DNA of 35,315 bases from Candidatus Methylaffinis lahnbergensis (GCA_002890675.1 PEFW01000030.1:1-35315); one strand, 5' to 3'. Shown: positions 26,040-35,153, counted from the first letter of the stretch. Program-made: numbers and translations. Notes: generated from the sequence alone by a model not told the origin.

Positions 26040-26420
26040 ATGAACTCGACCGTGGACATCATCTACAAAATCGTGCCCGCCTCTTTGTGGCGCAAAGCCC
26101 AGGACAAGGGCCGGTTTGACGGCGCGCCGGTCGATATCGCCGATGGTTACATCCATTTCTCGACCGCGGAGCAGGCCGAGGCAACAGCCGCGAAATATTT
26201 CAAAGGTCAAGACGATCTGCTGCTTATCGCGGTCGACACAAAACGGCTTGGCGACGGCTTACGCTTAGAGCCGTCGCGCGGCGGCATGCTTTTTCCACAT
26301 CTTTATTCAGCTCTGCCGCTCGATGCCGTGGTCTGGGCAAAACCTCTTCCGCTCCGGCCGGACGGCGCCCATGATTTCGCGGGCCTTTTGGGAACAAATG
26401 ACGAGCCAGAACCAGCCTAG
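26040..26420 (+). CDS. DUF952 domain-containing protein
   Basis: This encodes 126 residues of the DUF952 family (PF06108). The signature is IYKIVPASLW at 8-17, then DGYIHFSTAEQ at 35-45 and a LRLEPSRGGMLFPHLY segment, all characteristic. The fold resembles glutathione-S-transferase-like or RNA 2'-phosphotransferase-like domains in some predictions; no activity is established. The ATG at 26040 has no strong Shine-Dalgarno sequence. In many Hyphomicrobiales the DUF952 gene lies just upstream of pyrD, as here, though a small opposite-strand gene comes between. Confidence 0.87.
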   Translation: MNSTVDIIYKIVPASLWRKAQDKGRFDGAPVDIADGYIHFSTAEQAEATAAKYFKGQDDLLLIAVDTKRLGDGLRLEPSRGGMLFPHLYSALPLDAVVWAKPLPLRPDGAHDFAGLLGTNDEPEPA

Positions 26421-26429
26421 CTGGTGACC

Positions 26430-26646
26430 TTACGCGTCAGCCAATTCAAGCCTTTTTTCAATTCGCGTAAGCCTCGCCTCGACGCGGTCAAAACGAACGG
26501 ATTGCTCGGCAAGCTGAACCTGGATATGAGCAAGACTGCTTTGCATATGTGCAATACGGGTGGTCATGGCATCGAGTGGGGCGATTAATCGGCGCACGCA
26601 TGTGCCGGAGATGTTCGAGGACCAGGTTTTCTGTGTTTTCGGGCAT
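26430..26646 (-). pseudogene. Small coiled-coil protein, frameshifted
   Basis: ATG 26646 starts MPENTENLVLEHLRHMRAP, the usual start of a widespread small alphaproteobacterial coiled-coil family. The frame is then lost. In the frame shifted at the GGGG run at 26578-26581 (CCCC on the coding strand) it continues as PLDAMTTRIAHMQSSLAH, then VRFDRVEARLTRIEKRLELADA, to TAA at 26430-26432. Removing one base of the run restores about 71 residues, the typical length. The restored product is one long amphipathic helix suited to oligomerisation; its function is unknown. As given the frame runs on into an unrelated tail to 26488. It is either a real inactivation or a one-base sequencing error. Confidence 0.75.
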
Positions 26647-26696
26647 TACTGATTTCCGTGGTCTCGTAGAAATGCGCTGGGATCGAGAAAATTGCA

Positions 26697-27860
26697 ATGG
26701 CCTTCGGTCAGGCAGGGGTTCCGGTGCGGATCGTAATGCGCGAGCCCGGCCAAGCCTGTCTGTGGCTTTTGAATGCGCTGGCTCGTCCGGTTCTCTTTAG
26801 CCTCGATCCTGAAACCGCGCATCAATGGGCGATCAAGGCACTTCGCAACGTCCCCTTGCCGCCTGCCGCGCCCAATAATCCGCGTCTCGCGGTCAGCGCT
26901 TTCGGCCTCGATTTTCCTAACCCGCTCGGGCTTGCGGCGGGTTTTGACAAGAATGGCGAAGCTGTCGATTTTATCTTGCGTCTGGGTTTCGCCTTCACCG
27001 AGGTGGGCACGATCACGCCACTCCCGCAGGCAGGTCAATCGCGCCCGCGCCTGTTTCGCCTCACCCCCGATGGGGCGGTGATCAACCGTCTCGGCTTCCC
27101 CAGCCAAGGGCATGCGGCCGTCCACGCCCGCCTTGCCTTGCGCCCGCAAAAACCTGGAATCGTCGGGATCAATATCGGCGCCAACATGGACTCCGGCGAT
27201 CGCCCCGCCGATTACGTGCGCGGGATCGAGGCCTACGCGGATATCGCGGACTATTTTGCGATCAATGTTTCTTCGCCCAATACGCCTGGGCTGCGCGATT
27301 TGCAGCGCGCCGATGCGCTCGACGATCTGCTTGCGCGCGTGCTCGCGTCGCGCGACATCGCGACGGAACGGTTTGGCCGCAAGCCCGTGCTTTTAAAGAT
27401 CGCGCCCGATCTTACGCTCGCCGGACTTGACGAGATCATTAGCTGCGCCCGCGCGCGAAAAATCGACGGTCTGATCGTCTCGAACACCACGGTCTCGCGG
27501 CCCGCGACATTGCGCGACCCTTCGGCTAACGAACCGGGCGGCCTCTCGGGTCGGCCGCTTTTCTCGCTCGCAACACGGATGCTCGCCGCCGCCTACCAGC
27601 GAACGGAGAATCAGTTTCCCTTGATCGGCGTTGGCGGCATCGACAGCGCGGAAACCGCCTTCGCGAAGGTCGAGGCGGGCGCAAGTCTCGTGCAACTCTA
27701 CACATCCTTTGTGTTCAAAGGGCTTGCGCTTGCAGACAAAATCAAGCGCGGCCTCGTCCGTCGCCTCGCGCAAAGCTCCTATCCCCGGCTCGCGGATGCA
27801 ACCGGCGCCGCGGCGGCGGATTGGGCCAGCGGAAAACTCAACGCGGACAATTTTCGATAG
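26697..27860 (+). CDS. pyrD: Dihydroorotate dehydrogenase, class 2 (quinone)
   Basis: This encodes 387 residues from ATG 26697; ATG 26736 is an alternative start just before the membrane-associating helix (CLWLLNALARPVLF). It oxidises dihydroorotate to orotate at the inner membrane, passing electrons to quinone. The class 2 features are present: FMN/substrate motif AAGFDKNGEA at 80-89, and NVSSPNTPGLR at 190-200 with the catalytic serine. PVLLKIAPDL, SNTTVSRP and IGVGGIDSAETA follow. The 3' end overlaps the 3' end of the opposite-strand MATE gene by 82 bp. Assignment is certain. Confidence 0.95.
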   Translation: MAFGQAGVPVRIVMREPGQACLWLLNALARPVLFSLDPETAHQWAIKALRNVPLPPAAPNNPRLAVSAFGLDFPNPLGLAAGFDKNGEAVDFILRLGFAFTEVGTITPLPQAGQSRPRLFRLTPDGAVINRLGFPSQGHAAVHARLALRPQKPGIVGINIGANMDSGDRPADYVRGIEAYADIADYFAINVSSPNTPGLRDLQRADALDDLLARVLASRDIATERFGRKPVLLKIAPDLTLAGLDEIISCARARKIDGLIVSNTTVSRPATLRDPSANEPGGLSGRPLFSLATRMLAAAYQRTENQFPLIGVGGIDSAETAFAKVEAGASLVQLYTSFVFKGLALADKIKRGLVRRLAQSSYPRLADATGAAAADWASGKLNADNFR

Positions 27861-29161
27861 CGCCACGCTTGGGTGAGACCGCGCGCGAGAAGAAAAAGCA
27901 GAAGCGAGAACCACAGTCCGGCGTTGCCGAAAGGCCGTAGCAAATAGAAGCTTGCAATATAAAGCGCGAGCGAGACGAGCATCATATTGCGCATGTCGCG
28001 CGTCCATGTCGCGCCGACGAACACTCCGTCGAGTTCATAAGCGAGTGCGCCCGCAAGCGGGGCCAGCGCGGCGAACAAAAGATAATCGCGGGCATATGCT
28101 CGCACCTGTGGTTCAGTCGTAAGAAAATCGATGAACGGTTTGCCGGAAATAAGCGCCACGGCCGCCAAGCCGGCGGCAAAGGCGAAGGACCAAAAGGCGG
28201 TGATCCGCACCGCCGCGCGGAAACCCTGCGCGTCTCGCGCGCCGATCGATTGGCCGCACATCTGCTCGGCGGCGGTCCCGAACCCGTCGAGAAAATAGTT
28301 CGCGACAAGCATGAGGTTGATCAAAATCGCGTTGCCCGCGAGAACGATATCGCCGCCGCGCGCGCCCTGCGCGGTAAAAAACGCAAAGGCAAAGAGCACC
28401 GCCGTGTTGCGGACGAAAATATCGCGATTGATCGCAAACATCCGCGCGATTTTTCCACGATCGAGAAATAGGGCCCAGTCCGCCCGGAATAGATTGCCCA
28501 ACATGCGCCACACAATGAAAAAGCCCGCGAGCGTAGCAAGAGCCTCGGCCGCGAGCGTGCCGGCCGCCGAACCGCGCATGCCTAATGCCAAGCCGTAAAC
28601 AAGAGCGATGTTGAAGGCGATGTTGGACAGATGAATCAAGACTTGGAGGACGAGCGCCACGCCGGTTCGCCCGCATCCAACGATTGCGCCGACCACCGCG
28701 TAATTGATAAGGACAAAAGGCGCCGACCAGATCCTTGTGTCGAAATAGAGCCGTGCCGCGCCGGTGACTTTGGGGCTGGCGTCGAGTGCGACAAAGCTGA
28801 CCCAGGCGATCGGCGCCTGGAGCAAAATCATTGCGGCTCCGATGCAAACCGCGACGATCAGGGCTCGCACGAGCGTCGCGCGTTGCTCGGCGGCGTCGCC
28901 GGCGCCAAGGGCTTGCGCGGTGAGCCCCGCCGTCCCCATGCGCAAAAATCCGAAACTCCAGAAGATAAAGTCGAATATGACGGCGGCGGCGGCGATCGCG
29001 CCGAGAAGATGCGCCTGGCCGAGCCTGCCAATAATCGCCGCGTCGGCGATGCCGAGCAATGGCGTCGACAAATGCGCGAGCGTCATCGGCAGCGCAAGCC
29101 GCACCACGCGGGCGTGGCTCACGCGCGGCGGATTTACGGTGATGTTTGCATTGCCAGGCAC
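27779..29161 (-). CDS. MATE-family efflux transporter (DinF-like)
   Basis: This encodes 460 residues with about 12 membrane helices. The MATE pattern is clear: LALPMTLAHLSTPLLGIADAAIIGRLG at the start, the GTAGLTAQALGAGD loop, RIWSAPFVLINYAVVGAIVGCG, and in the second half NYFLDGFGTAAEQMCGQSIGARD. This arrangement matches the DinF branch. Such proteins export cationic drugs or toxic metabolites using a Na+ or H+ gradient; the substrate is unknown. The C-terminal 27 codons overlap the end of pyrD on the other strand. A DUF6460-type membrane-protein gene lies 16 bp upstream on the same strand, so they may be cotranscribed. Confidence 0.92.
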   Translation of the reverse strand: MPGNANITVNPPRVSHARVVRLALPMTLAHLSTPLLGIADAAIIGRLGQAHLLGAIAAAAVIFDFIFWSFGFLRMGTAGLTAQALGAGDAAEQRATLVRALIVAVCIGAAMILLQAPIAWVSFVALDASPKVTGAARLYFDTRIWSAPFVLINYAVVGAIVGCGRTGVALVLQVLIHLSNIAFNIALVYGLALGMRGSAAGTLAAEALATLAGFFIVWRMLGNLFRADWALFLDRGKIARMFAINRDIFVRNTAVLFAFAFFTAQGARGGDIVLAGNAILINLMLVANYFLDGFGTAAEQMCGQSIGARDAQGFRAAVRITAFWSFAFAAGLAAVALISGKPFIDFLTTEPQVRAYARDYLLFAALAPLAGALAYELDGVFVGATWTRDMRNMMLVSLALYIASFYLLRPFGNAGLWFSLLLFLLARGLTQAWRYRKLSALSFPLAQSAAAAPVASASRG

Positions 29162-29177
29162 CGCGCCGCCGCCGGGT

Positions 29178-29543
29178 TCAGCTTAGGTTGCGCATATTCA
29201 TGAGCCGCAGCACCAGCCAGACCGGAACGACGATCGCGGCTCCCGCGACGATATAATCGGCGACCACACGGATCGCGTCGAAACCGAGCCCCCAAATGCG
29301 GTTGACGAGGTCGGTGATCCCGCGAAAAATGTCCAAGGGCCTGATGTCGAGCCACATCAGGAAGGCGCCGACGATCAGGGAAACGAAAAGAAGGCGCAAG
29401 AAGACGCCGCCGGGAGAGCCGCCGAGAAAACGGTTGAGCGCCGTCTCTTGGGGACGCGAGCGGACACCGGACGGGGTGGGCGGCTGTTCGGGCGCCGTCC
29501 AATGGGGCGGCGTCTTCGGTGCCGAATTTCGGTCTTCGCTCAT
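29178..29543 (-). CDS. DUF6460-type small membrane protein
   Basis: The ATG at 29543 (AGAGG at 7 nt) gives 121 residues; the open frame extends upstream to 29720 but overlaps the thiolase gene and lacks a ribosome-binding site. The first 45 residues are Pro/Thr-rich and soluble. Two membrane segments follow, FLRLLFVSLIVGAFLMWLDI and, near the end, YIVAGAAIVVPVWLVLRLM, around an amphipathic middle (IFRGITDLVNRIWGLGFDAI). This matches the alphaproteobacterial DUF6460 type, with no known role. It sits between the thiolase and the MATE transporter on the same strand. Confidence 0.75.
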   Translation of the reverse strand: MSEDRNSAPKTPPHWTAPEQPPTPSGVRSRPQETALNRFLGGSPGGVFLRLLFVSLIVGAFLMWLDIRPLDIFRGITDLVNRIWGLGFDAIRVVADYIVAGAAIVVPVWLVLRLMNMRNLS

Positions 29544-29622
29544 GCTGGACCTCTCGAAATGAAGCTTAAGGAGGCAGGAAGGCCCCGGCCCGGTCAATTT
29601 GACGGATAGTCTGCTTGTCGTG

Positions 29623-30816
29623 TCAACAAGGCATTTCAAGCGCGAGGGCGGTGGCCTCGCCGCCGCCGATGCAAAGCGCCGCCGCGCCGCGTTTAAGCCC
29701 GTATTTTTGCAAGGCCGCAAGCAGTGTCACGACAATTCTCGCACCCGACGCGCCGATCGGATGGCCGAGCGCGCAGGCGCCGCCATGCACATTGACTTTT
29801 TCACGCGGCAATGCGAGCTCCCGCATCGCCGCCATCGCGACCACCGCGAAGGCCTCGTTGATCTCGAAAAGATCGACATCCGCGAGCGACCAGCCGGTCT
29901 TGTCCATCAGTTTTCGCAGCGCGCCGATAGGGGCGGTGGCGAATTGACTTGGCGCCTGCGCGTGCGTGGCATGCGCCAGGATAATCGCCAAGGGCGAGAT
30001 GCCCCGCTCTTCGGCCTCCGAGCGGCGCATGAGAACGAGTGCCGCGGCGCCATCCGAAATCGAACTCGAATTCGCCGCGGTCACGGTGCCGCCCTCCCTG
30101 AACGCCGGCTTCAAATCAGGAATTTTGTCGAACCTCGCCTTCAGCGGCTGCTCATCATGCGAAACAATCCGCTCTGCGTCCTTGGCGGTCTTGACCGTGA
30201 CTGGCGCGATCTCCTTTGCAAAACTGCCGTCGGCTATCGCCCGTTGCGCCCGCTCCAACGAGGTGATGGCGAACGCGTCCTGGGCGGCGCGGGTGAATTG
30301 AAAGCTCTCGGCGCAATCCTCCGCGAAGGCGCCCATCGGCAGATGCGCGCCATAGGCATCCTCGAGCCCATCGAGGAACATATGATCGATAAGTTTGCCA
30401 TGCCCCATGCGGTAGCCGGACCGCGCGCGATCGAGCAGATAGGGGGCGTTGCTCATGCTTTCCATGCCGCCCGCAAGCGCGATCCGCGCGCTTCCGGCGC
30501 ATAAAATGTCATGCGCCAGCATGATCGCCTTCATGCCGGAACCACACATCTTGTTGACGGTCGTGCAGGGCGTGGCCTCAGGCAGGCCCGAGGCAAGCGC
30601 GGCCTGACGGGCGGGAGCCTGACCCTGGCCCGCCGGCAAGACGCAACCAAGAATCACTTCTTCGATGTCCTCGGGTGCAACCCCAGATCGCGCGAGCGCC
30701 GCCTTCACCGCGGCGGCGCCGAGGCTTGCGGCGGCGAGGTCTTTGAACTCGCCTTGAAAGCCGCCAATCGGCGTGCGCGCGGCGGCGGCGATGACGATCG
30801 GATCGGCGTTCGTCAT
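29623..30816 (-). CDS. Acetyl-CoA C-acetyltransferase (thiolase)
   Basis: This encodes 397 residues of the thiolase family. The three catalytic residues are present: C91 in NKMCGSGMKA (acyl acceptor), H352 in CALGHPIGASGAR and C382 in AALCIGGGEA. The length and the ARTPIGGFQGEFKDLAA start fit biosynthetic-type acetyl-CoA acetyltransferase (AtoB/PhaA-like), which condenses two acetyl-CoA or runs in reverse. I give no symbol because AtoB, PhaA and BktB cannot be separated here; no phaB or other PHA gene is adjacent. It is followed by the DUF6460 gene 79 bp downstream on the same strand. Confidence 0.93.
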   Translation of the reverse strand: MTNADPIVIAAAARTPIGGFQGEFKDLAAASLGAAAVKAALARSGVAPEDIEEVILGCVLPAGQGQAPARQAALASGLPEATPCTTVNKMCGSGMKAIMLAHDILCAGSARIALAGGMESMSNAPYLLDRARSGYRMGHGKLIDHMFLDGLEDAYGAHLPMGAFAEDCAESFQFTRAAQDAFAITSLERAQRAIADGSFAKEIAPVTVKTAKDAERIVSHDEQPLKARFDKIPDLKPAFREGGTVTAANSSSISDGAAALVLMRRSEAEERGISPLAIILAHATHAQAPSQFATAPIGALRKLMDKTGWSLADVDLFEINEAFAVVAMAAMRELALPREKVNVHGGACALGHPIGASGARIVVTLLAALQKYGLKRGAAALCIGGGEATALALEMPC

Positions 30817-31328
30817 GGTTTCTCATTCCTTCCCAAATAATAGATTGTGATCACCGGCCGAATGCGAAAGAGGCCGCCCGCTTAGGCAAGCCAATCCATA
30901 TCGATATCGAGAAGCTTGGCCGGTTCGAGCGCGTCGGCCATCGCATCACGGCACAAGGATCATGCCCGACGAGAAGGCTGTGAGCGACGTTCCGGTCCGA
31001 GGCGAAAGGAACCGTTACGGCGAAGCCCGGGTCGGCGCCGCAAAGAGTCCAGAAACCAGCCGACCCTTCGTGCTGCTGCTGGAGCCGTTGGCGGGGAAGA
31101 GGTTACCGCCGCCCTGATAAAGAGCAAACGTGTCGCAAAAATAAACGCCCGGCGCCGGGTGGCGGCGTGTATCCCGACATCTGTGCGTCGCGGGGCCTAC
31201 TTCTTCCTCCCGGGTAAAGCCGCCCTCGAGTTTCTTGCGAGCGGCCGACTGATTGCCGCTGTTCAGGCGAAGACTGCAAATTATCCGAACAACGCCGAAA
31301 TTTGAGCTGGGGCCCTTTGATTTAGCCT
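30817..31328. other. Intergenic or decayed region
   Basis: No supported gene. A plus-strand frame 30916-31305 is open but its product is Arg-rich and motif-free. On the minus strand short coding-like pieces (for example LEPAKLLDIDMDWLA, ending at a TAA near 30880) appear in separate frames broken by stops, which could be a worn remnant of a mobile or other gene. I cannot name it. Confidence 0.3.
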
Positions 31329-32369
31329 CTAATTGGCCGGCGAAAAGAATAATTTGGCCAAGCGAATTTCGACGCCGATATTCTCCCTTAGTCCGCCCAC
31401 GGTGCGGAAATCGTGGAAGACGTCGCCGGCGATTGCAAAATCCTGCGTAATTGGAACCTGAAATTGGAAATGGCCCCTCAGGAAGTCATCTTTGGCTAAG
31501 GGCAAGTTGGCCAGCGGCATCGTGATGGGTAGGCCTGTTGCCGCAAATATGCCGTTTATGGCAGTCTGCTTTCCTCCCCACGATTTCTCTATGCCAATGG
31601 CGACGTATTGCAACGGCTTAGGTTCGTAGCGCAAAAACGCTTGGACATCGTAAGACGGGTCTTGGGTTAAATTGTCGAAAGTGAGTACGCCGGGGACTTG
31701 AGCGCTTGCCGGATTTAGAACCATGAGCGGACTGTTGCCGCCGGTATGGAATGATGCATGGGCGATCAGATCAAAAAAGACGCCGTTCAAGGCCGGTGAG
31801 AGTTTTCCGAGGCCTTCGGTATATCCGATCTGAGGAGCGTCCGTGAATTGACGCGCCGTCGAGACATTGACTGCTGCTTGGTTATCAAAGCTACGGCCTA
31901 ACGGAAAAAAGAAAAAATTGGTAATACCGAGCCAGCGTTGGTTATTTAGATCGGCGGTGATGAAATAAGTCAAATGCAAATCGGGATCAACAAGCCCCCC
32001 TGCGACACGATTATTCGTACCTGGAATATTTACGTCCGTCAGTGTGGCAAACGGTAAATCCCCTTCCATGGCAAAGGGATGCCCCCAGAGCGAAGTCAGA
32101 TAGGCTAGCCGGGTAAACTCCACCAATATATTCGCGTGCGAATTTGGCAGTTCTTGTCCCGTTGTATCGATGAAGGCATCGCTGCGTACGTACCTGAGGT
32201 ACTGAAGGACGAATATGCCGGTTGGAAGTGACCCTCCCTCGTAATCGCCCGCATATGTATCGGTTTCTCTGTCGGATCCTGCGAGTGCCGGCGCATTCCC
32301 GCCGATGATGGTGCCAAAAAGCACCGCCGCCCCTGCTAGAGCGCCAACGCTCGAATGTTTAATCCACAT
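31329..32369 (-). CDS. Outer-membrane transporter, MetA-pathway phenol-degradation type
   Basis: This encodes 346 residues. A signal peptide covers 1-30 (…GGNAPALAGSD). The mature part is rich in alternating hydrophobic strands and aromatic residues (VEFTRLAYLTS, LTYFITADLNNQRWLGITNFFFFPLG, YDVQAFLRYEP) and ends in the beta-strand VEIRLAKLFF, as expected for an outer-membrane barrel. It matches the PF13557 'transporter' family, often encoded with aromatic-compound catabolic genes. No such catabolic genes lie nearby, so the substrate is unknown. Base composition is lower in GC than in the flanking core genes, which hints at an accessory origin. Family assignment is good, function inferred. Confidence 0.8.
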   Translation of the reverse strand: MWIKHSSVGALAGAAVLFGTIIGGNAPALAGSDRETDTYAGDYEGGSLPTGIFVLQYLRYVRSDAFIDTTGQELPNSHANILVEFTRLAYLTSLWGHPFAMEGDLPFATLTDVNIPGTNNRVAGGLVDPDLHLTYFITADLNNQRWLGITNFFFFPLGRSFDNQAAVNVSTARQFTDAPQIGYTEGLGKLSPALNGVFFDLIAHASFHTGGNSPLMVLNPASAQVPGVLTFDNLTQDPSYDVQAFLRYEPKPLQYVAIGIEKSWGGKQTAINGIFAATGLPITMPLANLPLAKDDFLRGHFQFQVPITQDFAIAGDVFHDFRTVGGLRENIGVEIRLAKLFFSPAN

Positions 32370-32412
32370 GACCTCGTCCCACTTGCGCAGGCCATTGTTG
32401 CCTGCCTCTCAG

Positions 32413-32676
32413 CTACGCAACTTCGGCGTCCATCGATAAAATTGCCTCTAAAAACATCGCCAAATGAAACATGTGCAGCGCATTTTGTCGGCCCAGGAAT
32501 GCCAGAAGGAGAATGCGCAGGTCAGAGGCACGCACGAATTTTGACAGTCGCGGTTTTCCTGCAACGGACCCCGCGGCAATCGCGCGGGGGCTGGCTTTTG
32601 CCGTCTCGCCCATGGACAGGCTTCCGGCAAGACAAATCGCGCCGCAAGCTGCTCGCATGGTGGTCCATGTCGTCAT
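32413..32676 (-). CDS. Doubtful small secreted-type ORF
   Basis: From ATG 32676 (AGAGG about 10 nt upstream) the frame gives 87 residues beginning with a signal-like stretch, MRAACGAICLAGSLSMGETAKASP. It ends 43 bp before the outer-membrane transporter gene on the same strand. The rest has no recognisable domain, and a hydrophobic second half (LRILLLAFLG). It may be a real leader gene of that transcript or chance; the sequence from 32677 to 32929 holds nothing I can name. Confidence 0.25.
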   Translation of the reverse strand: MTTWTTMRAACGAICLAGSLSMGETAKASPRAIAAGSVAGKPRLSKFVRASDLRILLLAFLGRQNALHMFHLAMFLEAILSMDAEVA

Positions 32677-32929
32677 CGGGCTGCACCTCTTGGCGCCAGT
32701 CAAGGAGCGCCCGGCGCCGAGAAAGCTCTGTCGAATGAAGAAACGGCACACTACACTACGATAATATCTTTTGCTCAAACCTTCGAGGCGCCTTACGTAA
32801 GATTTTAAGAGCGTCACAATTTTGCCACAGCGATCCCTCGCAAGAAACCGATCGGCGCTAGTCAAACGCGAGATCTTCGAGGGCGGGCTAGCTCGGTTTC
32901 GGAGAAGGGGTCCAAGCCTCTAAGGCGCT

Positions 32930-34867
32930 CTACCCCGCCCGCCTCACATCCGGCGGCGTTGCCTCCTCCGCAAGCAGCCTTAAGGCCGCGTCCAGGGCCA
33001 TCTCGGTCTGCTCTTGCGAACCGAGCCGCCGGATCGAAACGGTGCGTCCGGCCGCCTCCTTCTTGCCGACGACCAAGAGGACCGGCATCTTGGCCACCGA
33101 ATGCTCGCGCACCTTATAGGCGATTTTCTCGTTGCGGAGGTCGCCCTCGACCCGTAGCCCGGGTTTTCGCGCCGCCGCCATAACTTCATAGGCGTAATCG
33201 TCGGCCTCCTTCGTGATCGTCGCGACGACGATTTGCAAGGGCGACAGCCACAAGGGCAGATGCCCGGCATAATGCTCGATGAGGATGCCGGTGAAGCGTT
33301 CGAGCGAGCCAAGCACGGCGCGATGAATCATCACCGGCGTCGTCTTCTCGCTGTCCGGCCCGATAAAGAAGGCGCCGAAGAGGCCAGGCATGTTGAAATC
33401 GACTTGCGTCGTGCCACATTGCCATTCGCGCCCGATCGCATCGCGCAAGGTGTATTCGAGCTTTGGCCCATAGAAAGCGCCTTCGCCCGGATTGACGGCG
33501 GTGTTGGCGCCGCGTCCTTTGAGCGTCTCGAGGACACGGGACAAGGCCGCCTCGGCGCGGTCCCAGGCCTCATCCGAGCCGACGCGCTTTTCCGGCCGGG
33601 TCGACATTTTGATGACGATATCCTCAAATCCAAAGTCTTTATAGATGGAGAGAATGAGGTCGTTGACCTTCAAGCTCTCCTCCATGATCTGATCCTCGGT
33701 GCAAAAAATATGCGCGTCGTCCTGGGTGAAGGCGCGCACCCTCATGACGCCATGAATAGCACCCGAGGGCTCGTAGCGGTGGACGATGCCGAATTCGGCG
33801 ATTTTCATCGGCAGGTCGCGATACGATTTCAGGCCGTTCTTGAAGATTTGCACGTGCCCCGGACAATTCATCGGCTTCAGGGCGAAGACCCGTTCGTCCT
33901 CGGTCTTCGTGATGAACATGTTCTCGCGAAAAGTCTGCCAATGGCCGGACGTCTCCCAGAGCGCGCGGTCGAGCACTTGCGGGGTATTGACCTCGATATA
34001 GCCGAGCTCGCTCTGGCGCCGCCGCATGTAGGAAATCAGCGTTTGAAACAAGGTCCAGCCCTTCGGGTGCCAGAAAACCGTGCCGGGCCCTTCTTCCTGA
34101 AAATGGAACAAATCCATTTCCCGCCCCAGGCGGCGATGATCCCGCCGCTCGGCCTCTTCCAGCTGCTGCAAATAGGCCGCGAGCTCGTCTGCCTTGGCAA
34201 AGGCCGTTGCGTAGATCCGCTGGAGCATCGGCTTCGTCGAATCGCCGCGCCAATAGGCGCCCGCGACTTTCATCAATTTGAAGGCGTTGCCGATCTTGCC
34301 CGTCGAGGTCATATGGGGGCCGCGACAGAGATCGAGCCAGTCGCCCTGCTTGTAGATTTTCAAGGTCTCGTTGGCGGGGATCGCCTCGACGAGTTCGACC
34401 TTGAAAGCCTCGCCATGCGTCGCGAACCAGGCCTTGGCTTTTTCGCGTGTCCAAATCTCCTTCGTGAAGGGTTTGTCGCGAGCAATGATCTCAGCCATTT
34501 TCATTTCGATCGCGGGAAAATCCTCCGGCGTGAAAGGCTCCGCGCGATAGAAATCGTAATAAAAGCCGTTCTCGATCACCGGCCCGATGGTGACTTGCGT
34601 GCCGGGAAAGAGCGCCTGCACCGCCTCGGCGAGGACATGCGCGGCGTCGTGACGGATGAGTTCGAGCGCTCTTTCGTCGTCGCGGGCGAAGAACTCGATT
34701 CTGCCGTCGCTCGTCAGGGGATCGGCGAGGTCGCGCAAGGCGCCATCAACCGCCATCGCGACGGTGCGCTTGGCGAGCGATGGCGAAATGCTTTTGACAA
34801 TATCGAACCCGCTGACGCCGGGCTCGAATGCGCGTGACGCTCCATCCGGGAATGTTATGGATATCAA
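32930..34867 (-). CDS. thrS: Threonyl-tRNA synthetase
   Basis: I place the start at TTG 34867, giving 645 residues: AAGGAG lies 8 nt upstream and the protein then begins at the TGS domain ([12 protein letters not shown]). The frame runs on to a TTG at 34903, but that lies in a hairpin loop. Domains in order: TGS (about 1-60); the editing domain with H73 and H77 (HDAAH) and the C/H pair in DLCRGPHM; the class II core with the zinc ligand cysteine C335 and H338 in MNCPGH, and [25 protein letters not shown]; and the C-terminal anticodon-binding domain ([16 protein letters not shown]…). It charges and proofreads tRNA-Thr. The leader carries two hairpins (see the separate entry) that may control translation. 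Confidence 0.95.
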   Translation of the reverse strand: MISITFPDGASRAFEPGVSGFDIVKSISPSLAKRTVAMAVDGALRDLADPLTSDGRIEFFARDDERALELIRHDAAHVLAEAVQALFPGTQVTIGPVIENGFYYDFYRAEPFTPEDFPAIEMKMAEIIARDKPFTKEIWTREKAKAWFATHGEAFKVELVEAIPANETLKIYKQGDWLDLCRGPHMTSTGKIGNAFKLMKVAGAYWRGDSTKPMLQRIYATAFAKADELAAYLQQLEEAERRDHRRLGREMDLFHFQEEGPGTVFWHPKGWTLFQTLISYMRRRQSELGYIEVNTPQVLDRALWETSGHWQTFRENMFITKTEDERVFALKPMNCPGHVQIFKNGLKSYRDLPMKIAEFGIVHRYEPSGAIHGVMRVRAFTQDDAHIFCTEDQIMEESLKVNDLILSIYKDFGFEDIVIKMSTRPEKRVGSDEAWDRAEAALSRVLETLKGRGANTAVNPGEGAFYGPKLEYTLRDAIGREWQCGTTQVDFNMPGLFGAFFIGPDSEKTTPVMIHRAVLGSLERFTGILIEHYAGHLPLWLSPLQIVVATITKEADDYAYEVMAAARKPGLRVEGDLRNEKIAYKVREHSVAKMPVLLVVGKKEAAGRTVSIRRLGSQEQTEMALDAALRLLAEEATPPDVRRAG

Positions 34868-34891
34868 GGCTTGCGCTCCTTCTTGCTCACT

Positions 34892-34955
34892 CGCCGATAC
34901 CAATCGGCGTAAGCACTTGCTGGGACTTTCGGCGGTGGCGCCGATTTGAAGTCCC
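34892..34955 (-). promoter_or_regulatory. thrS leader: two hairpins, one with a tRNA-Thr-like anticodon loop
   Basis: On the thrS mRNA the distal hairpin (34955 to 34922) pairs GGGACUU with AAGUCCC and, inside, UCGGCG with CGCCGA around the loop CCAC, with a CAAA bulge on the 5' side. After 12 nt the proximal hairpin (34909 to 34892) pairs CGCCGAU with AUCGGCG around UGGU. Opening the last pair shows U-U-G-G-U-A, the anticodon-loop sequence of tRNA-Thr(GGU). It ends 10 nt before the AAGGAG of thrS. The UCGGCG and CGCCGA arms are shared by both hairpins, so the two can re-pair into an alternative structure. The E. coli thrS operator, where ThrRS represses its own translation, is built in a similar order. 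A matching role here is inference. Confidence 0.5.
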
Positions 34956-34960
34956 CGGAC

Positions 34961-34989
34961 TCTATTCTTTAATCTCGCTGGCCGCGCAA
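34961..34989 (-). promoter_or_regulatory. Possible thrS promoter
   Basis: On the minus strand TTGCGC (34989-34984) and AATAGA (34966-34961) are 17 bp apart. Transcription would start within a few bases of the distal leader hairpin. The hexamers are only fair matches; support comes mainly from the position. Confidence 0.25.
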
Positions 34990-35153
34990 GCGCGCCATGC
35001 CAGCCCCAGGCGCCATGGAGGCGCGGGGAACGTCACATAGTTCGGCGCGGACGCCGCGATCGTCCTCCGAGCCGGACCTTCTTCCCAGAACAGGCAAACT
35101 CTCCAGTAAACCGCTAGCAAGGGGCGAGGGCGCCTTGGAAGCCGCGCTTCGTC

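Noticed and set aside
30916..31305. Plus-strand ORF of 129 codons
   Set aside because: Arg-rich, motif-free, no ribosome-binding site; more likely non-coding or a worn remnant.
33233..34837. Open plus-strand frame of 534 codons
   Set aside because: Antisense shadow of thrS with no motif or ribosome-binding site.
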